Source: Streptococcus gallolyticus | GTDB taxonomy: Bacteria; Bacillota; Bacilli; Lactobacillales; Streptococcaceae | DNA length: 35,473 nt | Direction of reading: 5' to 3' | Assembly: GCF_003337175.1 (NCBI RefSeq) | Contig: NZ_NETH01000019.1 | Span: forward strand, 1-35,473 | Part shown: positions 7,799-16,266 of the stretch, one piece after another | Layout: each line of letters begins with the position of its first letter | Numbering within the stretch: position 1 is the stretch's first letter | Made by a program: the position numbers and the translations under genes | Notes under the pieces: model-generated | What the model was told of the DNA's origin: nothing | What the model saw: only the letters and a program-made list of their open reading frames with translations | Database searches by the model: none

Positions 7799-7828
7799 AA
7801 AAAAGAACTTCAAACGGAGTTCTTTTTT
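7799..7828 (-). terminator. Terminator of dnaX
   Basis: AAAAAAGAACT, an 8-nt loop and AGTTCTTTTTT. On the minus strand it ends in a T-run right at the dnaX stop (7827), so the stop codon overlaps the hairpin. Confidence 0.8.
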
Positions 7829-9506
7829 AATCCTCAATCTTATTAATTTTATCTGCTAGGAAATTAAAGCCTTCTGGAATAAAAGTTTCTTCTTGCACTT
7901 CTTCCTGTGCTGACCCTTTTTGTTGCTTTTTCAAATTTTGAGCAAATTCTGTTCGGATACTGTTGAAGTCTTTACGAGGAACAGCCAAAATATTTGGTGA
8001 AAAACCTGCTGCCTTGCTCATGATGTTGCCAAACACATCGTTAAGGTCAGTTCGTTTCATGGCTTGTTCCGCATTAAAAGCTGCATCAAAAGCTAAAATA
8101 GCATTTTCACTATTGGCAAGAACTGGCTCCGAACCTAGCAAAAGCGCGCGGTCTTGAGCAGAAATACTGTCCAAAATCTCGTTCCACGCTCCTTTAAGAG
8201 CTTCCAGATACTCCCTTGATTTTTGACTATCAGCAACCGTTTCTTTCATGATGCTCAAAATCTTCACGCGGTCCACTTTAAACTTAAAGCCAGTAGCTAA
8301 TTTTTTTCGGCTTACCGTTTTTTGAGAAATAGCTGAGCTATCAATCTTAGAAAATTCTTCTTTCAAATCTTTGATTTCATTCTTAAGCTTTGCTAATTCA
8401 TCTGACAATCCGTCTGGAACTTGTGCTGTCGAAATTTCTTTTCCTGCTTCTGATAATTGAATCGTTAACATTTCAGCATAAATTTTTGGCTGAACACCAT
8501 TTTTGATTTCAGGCAAAGCTTTCGTCACCAAATCAATCATTGTAAAAATACGATTTTGTTCAGCAGTTGCTAAATTCTCTTGGAATATTTGGCTTGTGTG
8601 TGTATTTTCACCACCAGTTTGAACGACCAATAAATCACGTAAGTAATTTAACACATCCGTCGCAAAGCGACTCATGCTCTTTCCGCTATCAAAAATAGTT
8701 TCCAAATTTGCCAAAGCTTGACTAGTTTGATTTGCCAAAACATTTGCCACAAAATCATCTAAGGCTGTCATTGAAATGCTACCTGTGATTTCTTCTGCGA
8801 TAGCAAGCGACACATGATTATCAGGTGTTAAACTAAGCGCTTGGTCAAGAATCGAAAGCGCATCACGCATGCCACCCTCAGCACAACGTGCAATCAAGGT
8901 CAAGGCATCCTCTTCATAGCTAATTTCTTCTTTGTCAAGAATATTAGCCAAATGTTCACGAATAGCCGCTAATTTAATCGCTTTAAATTCAAATCGTTGC
9001 ACACGTGACAAAATCGTTGCTGGAATTTTATGCAATTCTGTTGTTGCTAAAATGAAAACAACATTTTCTGTTGGTTCTTCAAGCGTTTTCAAAAGAGCAT
9101 TAAAGGCACCTGTCGATAGCATATGCACTTCATCGATGATGTAAACTTTATAAGTTGCACGGCTTGGTGCGTAGGTTGATTTATCACGAATTTCACGAAT
9201 TTCATCAACACCATTATTTGATGCAGCATCGATTTCAATGACATCTTCAAGGCTGCCATTTGTAATATCACGACAAATATCGCAATGATTACATGGCTCG
9301 CCATTGACTTGATTAGGGCAGTTCATCGCCTTAGCAAAAATTTTAGCAGCACTTGTTTTCCCTGTTCCACGAGGACCAGAAAATAGATAAGCATGGCTAA
9401 TTTTTCCTGAAGAAACTGCTTGTTTTAAAGTTGTTGAAATGACCGTTTGCCCAACCATTTCATCAAAAGTTTGGCTACGATATTTTCGATAAAGTGCTTG
9501 ATACAT
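7827..9506 (-). CDS. dnaX: DNA polymerase III subunits gamma/tau
   Basis: DnaX is the ATPase of the clamp loader, opening the beta sliding clamp and coupling polymerases to the helicase. In 559 residues, AAA+ Walker A is GPRGTGKT (44-51), the zinc module is Cys63, Cys72, Cys75 and Cys78, Walker B is VYIIDEVHML (121-130), and sensor 1 is in ILATTE. Domain III and a Lys/Glu-rich tail follow. The ATG at 9506 has GGAG about 10 nt upstream. It overlaps the stop of the upstream fRMsr pseudogene by one base (TAATG), so the two form one operon. No programmed frameshift signal is obvious. Confidence 0.97.
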   Translation of the reverse strand: MYQALYRKYRSQTFDEMVGQTVISTTLKQAVSSGKISHAYLFSGPRGTGKTSAAKIFAKAMNCPNQVNGEPCNHCDICRDITNGSLEDVIEIDAASNNGVDEIREIRDKSTYAPSRATYKVYIIDEVHMLSTGAFNALLKTLEEPTENVVFILATTELHKIPATILSRVQRFEFKAIKLAAIREHLANILDKEEISYEEDALTLIARCAEGGMRDALSILDQALSLTPDNHVSLAIAEEITGSISMTALDDFVANVLANQTSQALANLETIFDSGKSMSRFATDVLNYLRDLLVVQTGGENTHTSQIFQENLATAEQNRIFTMIDLVTKALPEIKNGVQPKIYAEMLTIQLSEAGKEISTAQVPDGLSDELAKLKNEIKDLKEEFSKIDSSAISQKTVSRKKLATGFKFKVDRVKILSIMKETVADSQKSREYLEALKGAWNEILDSISAQDRALLLGSEPVLANSENAILAFDAAFNAEQAMKRTDLNDVFGNIMSKAAGFSPNILAVPRKDFNSIRTEFAQNLKKQQKGSAQEEVQEETFIPEGFNFLADKINKIED

Positions 9507-10002
9507 TATTTTTCAACTCCAAACATATCCAAATTCCAATATGATTTTTCCAAAAGTACGGCAACAAATTTTTCAAGATACTCTTGGTCAATCGTATCAT
9601 AATCATCCGTTAAACGTGAGTCCAAATCCAAAACCCCCACTAATTGGTTATTTTTAACCATAGGGACAACGATTTCACTCATGGCTGCTGAATCACAAGA
9701 AATATAATTAGCATGTTTTGTCACATCTGCCACAATTATCGTTTCTTGATTAGCTGCTGCTTCACCACAAACACCTTTTCCAAGTGCAATATGAACGCAC
9801 GATACCCCGCCTTGAAAAGGACCCAAAAGAATTCCTGACCGTCAAATAAATAAAAGCCTGTAAAAACAGAATTTGGTAAAGTCATCTTTAAGAGAGCGCT
9901 AGCATTTGAAAGATTTGATAGCAGATTTTTTTCGTTAGCAAATAATGCTTTTGCCTGTGCTAACATGATTTGATAATTCTCTATTTTCTTTGTGTTTTCC
10001 AT
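9506..10002 (-). pseudogene. Free methionine-(R)-sulfoxide reductase (GAF, fRMsr), frameshifted
   Basis: The first half (from the ATG at 10002, MENTKKIENYQ) covers the N-terminal helix and first GAF strands to FYLFDGQEF. The second half (from about 9826) covers [20 protein letters not shown] onward to the stop at 9506. They are in different frames and join at a run of four A/T at 9825-9828; one extra T would restore EFFLGPFQGG. All three redox cysteines of the family are kept (VSCVH, GVCGE, ISCDS), so decay is recent, or the slip is a sequencing error or a phase-variable tract. The enzyme would reduce free Met-R-sulfoxide. It precedes dnaX with a TAATG overlap, and its -10 box lies 7 nt before the ATG. 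Confidence 0.85.
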
Positions 10003-10009
10003 AAGGTTT

Positions 10010-10015
10010 ATTATA
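10010..10015 (-). promoter_or_regulatory. -10 box abutting the fRMsr-dnaX operon
   Basis: TATAAT (10015-10010) is followed by seven bases (AAACCTT) and the ATG at 10002. ATGACG at 17-nt spacing is a possible -35. No Shine-Dalgarno fits between. A frameshifted first gene may reduce coupled translation into dnaX, which has its own site. Confidence 0.55.
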
Positions 10016-10065
10016 TCAAAAAATAAGCCTGCCGTCATATTTTGCTTAGAATAAACAAACACCAC

Positions 10066-10096
10066 AAAAAGTCTGAGAAGTTAATCTCAGACTTTT
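10066..10096 (-). terminator. Terminator of the leucine operon (bidirectional form)
   Basis: AAAAGTCTGAGA, a 6-nt loop and TCTCAGACTTTTT: a 12-bp stem with T-runs on both sides, about 55 nt after the leuD stop. Confidence 0.85.
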
Positions 10097-10149
10097 CTAT
10101 ATTTTATTGAATGGCTACAACCATTATTTTGACTACTACTTTTTTTAAA

Positions 10150-10740
10150 TTATTGCCAATAACTTGGACGATTTTTTTCGTAGGCAGCTATCAAATTTTC
10201 ATATTGAAGCGTGATGCCAATATCATCAAGTCCAAGGACGAGTTTACGCTTCCATTCGCCATCAATTTCAAACGGAAATTCTCCCGCAGATGACTTGATG
10301 ACTTGGTTTGGTAAATCAATCGTAATTTCTTCACCAGCTGGTAGCACAGCTAATTTCTGACGGACTTTCAAAGGTTGAACAATTGGAAGCATCCCATTTT
10401 TCAATTCATTATTGTAGTGAATATCAGAAAATGAGCCTGCAATCACACAACGAAAACCATAATCTTCCAAGGCCCAAGCAGCGTGTTCACGTGATGATCC
10501 TGAACCAAAGTTATCCCCTGAAATCAGAATCGTTGCATCGCGATATTCAGGTTTGTTAAAGATAAAATCTGGATTTTCATCGTAATTATCATTGAGATAG
10601 CGCCACTCAAACAACAAATTTTTACCAAAACCTTTTTTATCAACAGCTTTCAAGAACTGTTTTGGAATAAGCTGGTCAGTATCAATATTATCATTCATCA
10701 AAGGGACAGACTTCCCTGTGTAAACAGTAAATTTTTCCAT
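10150..10740 (-). CDS. leuD: 3-isopropylmalate dehydratase small subunit
   Basis: LeuD is the swivel-domain subunit that with LeuC isomerises 2-isopropylmalate to 3-isopropylmalate in leucine synthesis. The 196-residue length is normal, and the signature [14 protein letters not shown] is at 75-88. I start it at the ATG at 10740 ([10 protein letters not shown]), 6-8 nt after AAAGGAG; the frame extends further upstream only because it runs through leuC in another frame. It follows leuC by 10 nt and is the last gene of the operon. Confidence 0.96.
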   Translation of the reverse strand: MEKFTVYTGKSVPLMNDNIDTDQLIPKQFLKAVDKKGFGKNLLFEWRYLNDNYDENPDFIFNKPEYRDATILISGDNFGSGSSREHAAWALEDYGFRCVIAGSFSDIHYNNELKNGMLPIVQPLKVRQKLAVLPAGEEITIDLPNQVIKSSAGEFPFEIDGEWKRKLVLGLDDIGITLQYENLIAAYEKNRPSYWQ

Positions 10741-10750
10741 TATCTCTCCT

Positions 10751-12139
10751 TTACTGAACTTCTGACAGTTGGCGAACATCGATGAATTTACCAGCAATTG
10801 CTGCAGCTGCCGCCATCGCTGGGCTACAAAGATGTGTACGCGCTCCAAAACCTTGGCGCCCTTCAAAATTACGATTACTTGTTGAGGCACAATGAACGCC
10901 TTCTGGCACATGGTCTGGGTTCATTCCAAGACACATTGAACAACCTGGCTCACGCCATTCAAAACCAGCATCCATGAAAATTTTATCAAGCCCTAGTCGC
11001 TCTGCTTCTTTCTTAACAGGACGAGAACCAGGGACAACAATAGCTGTCAGATTTGGTGAAATATGTTTGCCCTTAACAATCTTAGCTGCTAATTCAAGGT
11101 CTGAAAGGCGCGCATTGGTACAAGAACCAATGAAAACATAACCCAAATCAATATCTTCAGCTTTATCACCAGGCTTAATGTCCATATAATGATAAGCACG
11201 TTCATCATTCATGTCTTTGATTTCTGGGAACGGTTTGCCAAATTCAACACCCATTTCAGGGTTTGTTCCCCAAGTCACCATTGGTGCCAATTCTGAAACA
11301 TCAATGGTAATAACTTTATCATATTCGGCATCGGGGTCAGAAACCAATGTTTTCCAATCTTCGACCGCTTGCTCGAATTTATCACCTTTAGGCGCCGCTT
11401 TGCGACCTTTAACGTAATCAAAGGTCTTTTGGTCTGGATTCATCAAGCCCATTTTTGCCCCAAATTCAATTGACATGTTTGCAATGGTCATACGCTCATC
11501 CATTGAAAGAGCATCAATGGCTTCACCACAATACTCAACTGCATAGCCGACACCAGCATCAACACCATATTGAGCAATCAAAGCAAGGATAAAGTCTTTT
11601 GAATAAACACCTTTTTGTGGTTTACCGATAAATTCAACTTTCATTTTCTTCGGTTTTACTTGCCAAATGCACTGTGTTGCAAAAACGTGCTCCACTTCAG
11701 ATGTTCCGATACCAAAGGCAATGGCTCCAAAAGCACCGTGAGTTGCCGTATGGCTGTCCCCGCAGACAACAAATTTACCAGGTTGACTCCGTCCTGTTTC
11801 TGGTCCTACCATATGAACAATCCCTTGGCGTTCTGTTCCATGCGTTGCCGCATCAATACCAAAATCTTTAACATTTCGAGCAAGGGTATCAATTTGATTT
11901 TTTGACACCAAGTCGCGAATATTGACAATATCTACCGTTGGAACATTGTGGTCAGTCGTTCCAAATGTTAAATCTGGGCGACGTACTTTACGACCTGCAT
12001 CTCTAAGTCCTTGGAATGCCTGCGGACTTGTTACTTCATGAATATAGTGCTGGTCAACATACATAAGCTGTGGTTCACCTTCTTCACCAGTAACCACATG
12101 GCGTTCCCAAAGCTTATCAAAAATCGATTTTCCGCTCAT
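10751..12139 (-). CDS. leuC: 3-isopropylmalate dehydratase large subunit
   Basis: LeuC is the aconitase-like catalytic subunit carrying a 4Fe-4S cluster. In 462 residues the three cluster ligands are Cys340 (GSCTNAR), Cys400 and Cys403 (CSMCLG); [12 protein letters not shown] at 127-138 is also typical. The ATG at 12139 is 5 nt after GGAGG. An upstream in-frame TTG overlaps that ribosome-binding site and is rejected. The gene sits 45 nt after the DUF1294 gene and 10 nt before leuD. The enzyme is oxygen-sensitive and works as a LeuCD heterodimer. Confidence 0.97.
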   Translation of the reverse strand: MSGKSIFDKLWERHVVTGEEGEPQLMYVDQHYIHEVTSPQAFQGLRDAGRKVRRPDLTFGTTDHNVPTVDIVNIRDLVSKNQIDTLARNVKDFGIDAATHGTERQGIVHMVGPETGRSQPGKFVVCGDSHTATHGAFGAIAFGIGTSEVEHVFATQCIWQVKPKKMKVEFIGKPQKGVYSKDFILALIAQYGVDAGVGYAVEYCGEAIDALSMDERMTIANMSIEFGAKMGLMNPDQKTFDYVKGRKAAPKGDKFEQAVEDWKTLVSDPDAEYDKVITIDVSELAPMVTWGTNPEMGVEFGKPFPEIKDMNDERAYHYMDIKPGDKAEDIDLGYVFIGSCTNARLSDLELAAKIVKGKHISPNLTAIVVPGSRPVKKEAERLGLDKIFMDAGFEWREPGCSMCLGMNPDHVPEGVHCASTSNRNFEGRQGFGARTHLCSPAMAAAAAIAGKFIDVRQLSEVQ

Positions 12140-12184
12140 TTCATCCTCCAAATTCTTCTTGCTATTTCATTTTCTAGTTAGCTA

Positions 12185-12463
12185 CTATTTCCAAATGACC
12201 ATATACCAGTATAAAACCGCAATATCAATCACCATTCCCAAATACCAACAAGCTTTAAAGTACCATTTCAAAGTTTTATGATGATAGATTTTGCCACCAA
12301 GAAAAGCACCTACTCCACCAAATAAAATACTTTCTAAAAGCAATGTTTTCTCTGGAATTCGCCAACGTCCATGCTCTGCTTTCTTTTTATCAATACCATA
12401 CGTCAGAAAGGTCAAAACATTCCACAAAACGAAAATGAAACGCGCTAATTCTTTTAAAGTCAT
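12185..12463 (-). CDS. DUF1294 membrane protein inside the leu operon
   Basis: A 92-residue protein with hydrophobic segments at about 8-22, 45-60 and 70-88, and the DUF1294 core YGIDKKKAEHGRWRIPEKTL followed by GGVGAFLGGKIYHHKT. Function is unknown. Its ATG overlaps the leuB stop (ATGA, 12460-12463), so translation is coupled to leuB. Its position between leuB and leuC makes it co-transcribed with leucine biosynthesis. A link to leucine is only suggested by position; it may be a passenger. Confidence 0.8.
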   Translation of the reverse strand: MTLKELARFIFVLWNVLTFLTYGIDKKKAEHGRWRIPEKTLLLESILFGGVGAFLGGKIYHHKTLKWYFKACWYLGMVIDIAVLYWYMVIWK

Positions 12464-13497
12464 AGATTGGTAATAATAGCTGCGGTCATTTCAGCTGTTG
12501 AAGCCCTACCGCCTAAATCACGTGTTAAAATGCCTTGATTGAATGTCTTATCAACCGCATTTTCAATGAGTTCTGCACCAGCTACTTCACCAAAACTGTC
12601 ACGCAACATCATGGCAACAGATAAAATCATGCTGACAGGATTGGCAATGCCTTGTCCAGCAATATCTGGAGCTGAACCGTGAATCGGCTCATAAAGGCTT
12701 GGTCCATTTTCTGAATGGCTAGCTGATGGCATAACACCAAGTGTGCCTGGAAGCACGCTTGATTCATCAGACAAAATATCACCAAAAAGATTTTCCGTAA
12801 CCACAACGTCAAAGCGTGATGGATTTGTAATCATAATCATGGCTGCGCTATCCACCAATTGATGTTCCAACGTGACATCTGGAAAATCTAAGGCTACTTC
12901 TTCGGCAACTTTACGCCATAATTTTGAAGTTGCCAAGACATTTTGTTTATCAATGCTTGTCACTTTTTTGCCGCGAAGTCGTGCCAATTCAAATGCCTTG
13001 CGAATAATACGGCGGATTTCCTGCGCTGAATAGTCATTGATATCACGTGCTGACTCAGCTTGTAATTGATGTTCACCAAAATAGATACCACCTGTTAACT
13101 CACGGACAACAACAAAGTCAACCCCTTCAATGCGTTCAGGTTTCAAAGGCGACAAATGTTTCAACGCATCAAAGATACGAACAGGCCTGATATTTGCAAA
13201 CAAATGTAATTCCTTACGAATGGCAAGCAAGCCTTGTTCTGGACGAACAGGAGCGTTATCATACTTTGGACCACCAATGGCAGCTAATAAAATCGCATCA
13301 GCTGATTTTGCTGCCTCCAAAGTTTCTTTTGGTAGTGGATGACCACTGGCATCAATTCCTGCGCCACCAAAAGGTTTTGCGTCAATGTCATAATCAAAAT
13401 TAATTTTTGAAGCCACAGCTTCAAGGACTTCTAAGCCTGCTGCCATAATTTCTGGACCAATACCATCACCAGCAAGTGTAACAATTTTTTTCGTCAT
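12460..13497 (-). CDS. leuB: 3-isopropylmalate dehydrogenase
   Basis: LeuB oxidatively decarboxylates 3-isopropylmalate with NAD, giving 2-oxoisocaproate. The 345 residues start MTKKIVTLAGDGIGPE, and the metal and substrate helix region reads DSAAMIMITNPSRFDVVVTE, with NLFGDILSDE after it, as in the family. The ATG at 13497 has no clear Shine-Dalgarno; a short overlapping frame (ATG at 13529) with a hairpin around it precedes it, so coupling may start translation. The 3' end overlaps the DUF1294 start by 4 nt. Confidence 0.96.
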   Translation of the reverse strand: MTKKIVTLAGDGIGPEIMAAGLEVLEAVASKINFDYDIDAKPFGGAGIDASGHPLPKETLEAAKSADAILLAAIGGPKYDNAPVRPEQGLLAIRKELHLFANIRPVRIFDALKHLSPLKPERIEGVDFVVVRELTGGIYFGEHQLQAESARDINDYSAQEIRRIIRKAFELARLRGKKVTSIDKQNVLATSKLWRKVAEEVALDFPDVTLEHQLVDSAAMIMITNPSRFDVVVTENLFGDILSDESSVLPGTLGVMPSASHSENGPSLYEPIHGSAPDIAGQGIANPVSMILSVAMMLRDSFGEVAGAELIENAVDKTFNQGILTRDLGGRASTAEMTAAIITNL

Positions 13498-13547
13498 AAT
13501 GAGATACCGCAAGCAACATCGTTGCTTCTCTATAAATTCCTTTCTTA

Positions 13548-15110
13548 TTAATGAGTTGGCACATCGCGGAATGAAACGGCTTTGCCAATTTCACCAGCAT
13601 TTTCTTTTTGAACAAAAGCATTGGCATTGACATAAGCAATAGCACCTGCTTTAAGCACATCAAAATCAATACCAGATGCGTTGAAAATCGTTCCTGTATC
13701 AACATTTTCAATTGAAACAGACACACGCGCTTGTGAATCAATACCGTCTGTTACAGCATCCATTGTGTAGCTGAGAAGGCGAACCGTTTGATTGAAGAAT
13801 TTATCGACAGCATTATAGATAGCTTCAACAGAACCTTTTCCATTTGCAATAACTTCAACTTCTTCACCGTCAGCGTTTACCATAAGCACTTCAGCTGTCA
13901 CCGTATCATCAGCATTTGATGTTAATTTCAAATCGCCAAAGTGGAAGCCTTCTGGATTTTCAATTTCTGTTCCAGCAACCAAAGCTCTGATATCAGCATC
14001 TGTAATGTCATGTTTTTTATCAGCCAATTTTTTAAATTTACCAAATAGCGTTGTAATTTCTGATTCTTCGAAAGCAAGTTCAAGTTCTTTCAATTTTTCA
14101 ATGAAAGCATGTCGACCAGACAGTTTACCAAGTGGAAGCGAGTTGTGCTTAACACCGACAAGCTCTGGCGTGATAATTTCATAAGTAAGTGGATTTTTAA
14201 GCACACCATCTTGGTGAATACCAGATTCGTGTGAGAAGGCATTGCCACCAACCACAGCTTTGTTCCTAGGAATTGAAATTCCTGAGAAGCGTGAAATCAA
14301 TTCAGACGTATTGACCGTTTCGTTAAGGACAATATCAGATGTCGCTTGATAATAATCTTCACGGATATTAAGAGCTACGGCAATCTCTTCTAGTGCCACA
14401 TTTCCAGCACGTTCACCAATACCATTGACTGTCCCTTCTACGCGTCCAGCACCATTTTTGATGGCTGCTAAAGTGTTGGCTGTCGCCATTCCAAGGTCAT
14501 CATGACAATGTGGACTGAAGATAATCTCGCGGTCTGATTTTGTATTTTCAATCAAATATTTGAAAATGTTACCATATTCCTCTGGCGTTGTGAAACCAAC
14601 CGTATCAGGAATATTGATGTAAGTTGCGCCAGCATCAACCGCTGTCTGAACAACTTGGAGAAGATAATCAAGTTCTGTACGGGTTGCATCTTCTGGAGAA
14701 AATTCGACCACATCAAATTTACTGCGTGCATAAGTCACATGTTCTTTGATAATAGCAAGAATTTCTTCTTTTGTTTTTTTCAATTTATAGTCACGATGAA
14801 TCGGACTTGTTGCAATGAACACGTGACATTGTGGGTATTTAGCATCTTTCAATGCTTCATAACAAGCATCAATATCTGATTTCACAGAACGTGCTAAACC
14901 TGATACCGCAGTTGTTGTCATTGCTGCTGAAATTTGACGAACCGCTTCAAATGAATCAGGACTAGCTGCTGGAAAACCAGCTTCAATTGAAGCAATCCCC
15001 CATTTTTCAAGCTGTTTGGCAATTGCTACTTTTTCTTTGATTGAAAAATTAACGCCTGGTGTTTGTTCACCATCACGAAGAGTGGTATCAAGGAATTCAA
15101 CTTTACGCAT
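13548..15110 (-). CDS. leuA: 2-isopropylmalate synthase
   Basis: LeuA condenses acetyl-CoA with 2-oxoisovalerate, the first step of leucine synthesis, and is feedback-inhibited by leucine. The 520 residues show the HMGL-like barrel with DTTLRDGEQTPG at 8-19, the metal ligands His201 and His203 in SPHCHDD, and a C-terminal regulatory domain from about 385 that binds leucine. AGAGG precedes the ATG at 15110. It is the first gene of the operon, downstream of an attenuator. The leuB start lies 50 nt after its stop. Confidence 0.97.
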   Translation of the reverse strand: MRKVEFLDTTLRDGEQTPGVNFSIKEKVAIAKQLEKWGIASIEAGFPAASPDSFEAVRQISAAMTTTAVSGLARSVKSDIDACYEALKDAKYPQCHVFIATSPIHRDYKLKKTKEEILAIIKEHVTYARSKFDVVEFSPEDATRTELDYLLQVVQTAVDAGATYINIPDTVGFTTPEEYGNIFKYLIENTKSDREIIFSPHCHDDLGMATANTLAAIKNGAGRVEGTVNGIGERAGNVALEEIAVALNIREDYYQATSDIVLNETVNTSELISRFSGISIPRNKAVVGGNAFSHESGIHQDGVLKNPLTYEIITPELVGVKHNSLPLGKLSGRHAFIEKLKELELAFEESEITTLFGKFKKLADKKHDITDADIRALVAGTEIENPEGFHFGDLKLTSNADDTVTAEVLMVNADGEEVEVIANGKGSVEAIYNAVDKFFNQTVRLLSYTMDAVTDGIDSQARVSVSIENVDTGTIFNASGIDFDVLKAGAIAYVNANAFVQKENAGEIGKAVSFRDVPTH

Positions 15111-15153
15111 AGTAACCTCTTTCTAACATTAACAAAAGCATTAAGATAAAAAT

Positions 15154-15186
15154 AAAAACATCTCACGGACAAGCGAGATGTTTTTT
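15154..15186 (-). terminator. Leucine attenuator terminator
   Basis: On the minus strand AAAACATCTC pairs with GAGATGTTTT and a T-rich run follows, between leader peptide and leuA. An upstream AAGCGGGAT (about 15186-15194) can pair instead with ATCTCGCTT, the 5' half of this terminator, giving an antiterminator. A further 10-bp stem (GGGCTAGTGC/GCATTAGTCC, 15209-15234) lies just after the leader peptide stop. Confidence 0.85.
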
Positions 15187-15227
15187 ATCCCGCTTGGTAA
15201 GCCAAACAGGACTAATGCTTTCATGCA

Positions 15228-15275
15228 CTAGCCCTCATTACGCAATAGCAAGACTGTCATAGTTGCGAATGTCAT
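15228..15275 (-). CDS. leuL: Leucine operon leader peptide
   Basis: A 15-residue peptide, MTFATMTVLLLRNEG, with three successive Leu codons (TTG CTA TTG) at positions 9-11. AAGGGA lies about 9 nt before the ATG at 15275. It sits directly after the promoter and before the attenuator, as in ribosome-mediated attenuation: stalling at the Leu codons when charged tRNA-Leu is scarce would favour the antiterminator. A leader of this kind is known from the Lactococcus leucine operon. Confidence 0.85.
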   Translation of the reverse strand: MTFATMTVLLLRNEG

Positions 15276-15310
15276 TGACTTAATTCCCTTCGATGTTTTT
15301 CGTTTTTTAT

Positions 15311-15339
15311 ATAATACCCTTTTCTAGAATAAAAGTCAA
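15311..15339 (-). promoter_or_regulatory. Promoter of the leucine operon
   Basis: TTGACT (15339-15334), 17 nt, TATTAT (15316-15311) on the minus strand, 36 nt upstream of the leader peptide ATG. This is the strongest-looking promoter in the operon region. Confidence 0.85.
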
Positions 15340-15442
15340 CAGAATAATCCAAATAAAATAAATTTTCTGAATACTTTCCGAGGTTTTTACAAAATAGTTG
15401 ATAACTTAGCTGAAAAAGAGACTTTTTTCTGTTGATTTGTTA

Positions 15443-15471
15443 TAAAAAGACACCAAGCTTAGCTCGGTGTC
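15443..15471 (-). terminator. Terminator of udk
   Basis: GACACCGAGC and GCTTGGTGTC pair with one mismatch around a TAA loop and are followed by TTTTT on the minus strand. Confidence 0.8.
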
Positions 15472-15493
15472 TAGATTCTCTATTCACTACAAA

Positions 15494-16114
15494 TCATTCT
15501 AAAATAGTTGCGATTTTAGTGTTGATAAGGTCGATAGCGACAACGTTTGATGCTCCTTCTGGGATGATAATGTCTGCATAACGTTTTGTTGGTTCGATGA
15601 ATTGGTGGTACATTGGCTTAACAACTGATGCGTATTGGTCAATAACGCTGTCAAGACTACGTCCACGTTCTTGCATATCACGTTTGATACGGCGAATAAT
15701 ACGGATATCGTCATCGGTATCAACAAATAATTTAATATCCATTAAATCACGCAGGCGTTTATCTTCAAGAACCAAGATTCCTTCGACAATAAAAACATCT
15801 TGTGGTTCTTGGCGATATGTTTTTTCGCTACGTGTATGTTGTGTGTAATCATAAATTGGAATGTCAACAGGACGTCCTGCAATGAGTTCATTGATGTGTT
15901 CAATCATCAAATCCGTATCAAAAGCAAGTGGGTGGTCATAATTGGTTGACACGCGTTCTTCAAATGTCAGATGACTTTGGTCTTTATAGTAAGAATCATG
16001 TTGAATCATCGCAATCTTTTGGTCTTTAAAATTCGCCAAAATAGCCTTTGAAACACTTGTTTTTCCGCCAGCAGAACCACCAGTTACACCAATAATAATA
16101 GGTTTTTTACGCAT
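15494..16114 (-). CDS. udk: Uridine kinase
   Basis: Udk phosphorylates uridine and cytidine with GTP or ATP in pyrimidine salvage. The 206 residues carry Walker [13 protein letters not shown] (9-20), the substrate region YDHPLAFD, and the RRIKRD segment of the lid. The ATG at 16114 has GGAG 6 nt upstream. It is a single-gene unit, divergent from the helicase gene. Confidence 0.95.
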   Translation of the reverse strand: MRKKPIIIGVTGGSAGGKTSVSKAILANFKDQKIAMIQHDSYYKDQSHLTFEERVSTNYDHPLAFDTDLMIEHINELIAGRPVDIPIYDYTQHTRSEKTYRQEPQDVFIVEGILVLEDKRLRDLMDIKLFVDTDDDIRIIRRIKRDMQERGRSLDSVIDQYASVVKPMYHQFIEPTKRYADIIIPEGASNVVAIDLINTKIATILE

Positions 16115-16146
16115 TTATTACTCCAAATCAAAAATATTTCCTATCT

Positions 16147-16175
16147 ATTCTACTACATTTTTACCATTTTTTAAA
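16147..16175 (-). promoter_or_regulatory. Probable udk promoter
   Basis: TTTAAA (16175-16170), 17 nt, TAGAAT (16152-16147) on the minus strand, about 33 nt upstream of the ATG. Both boxes are imperfect. Confidence 0.45.
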
Positions 16176-16224
16176 TGCTGAAAGCTCTTACTTAATGACG
16201 AAAGAAAAAAAGATTCTTTTTCTA

Positions 16225-16233
16225 TGTTATAAT
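16225..16233 (+). promoter_or_regulatory. Extended -10 promoter of the helicase gene
   Basis: TGT-TATAAT at 16225-16233, with no recognisable -35; 33 nt before the ATG at 16267. Confidence 0.6.
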
Positions 16234-16266
16234 AGATGGAGATTAGAAACCTAGAAGAGGAAACTT

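Noticed and set aside
10751-10911. N-terminal extension of leuD upstream of 10740
   Set aside because: It is leuC sequence read in another frame; AAAGGAG before 10740 fixes the start.
13130-13403. Plus-strand frames inside leuB and other long genes
   Set aside because: They are antisense shadows with no ribosome-binding sites and no family features.
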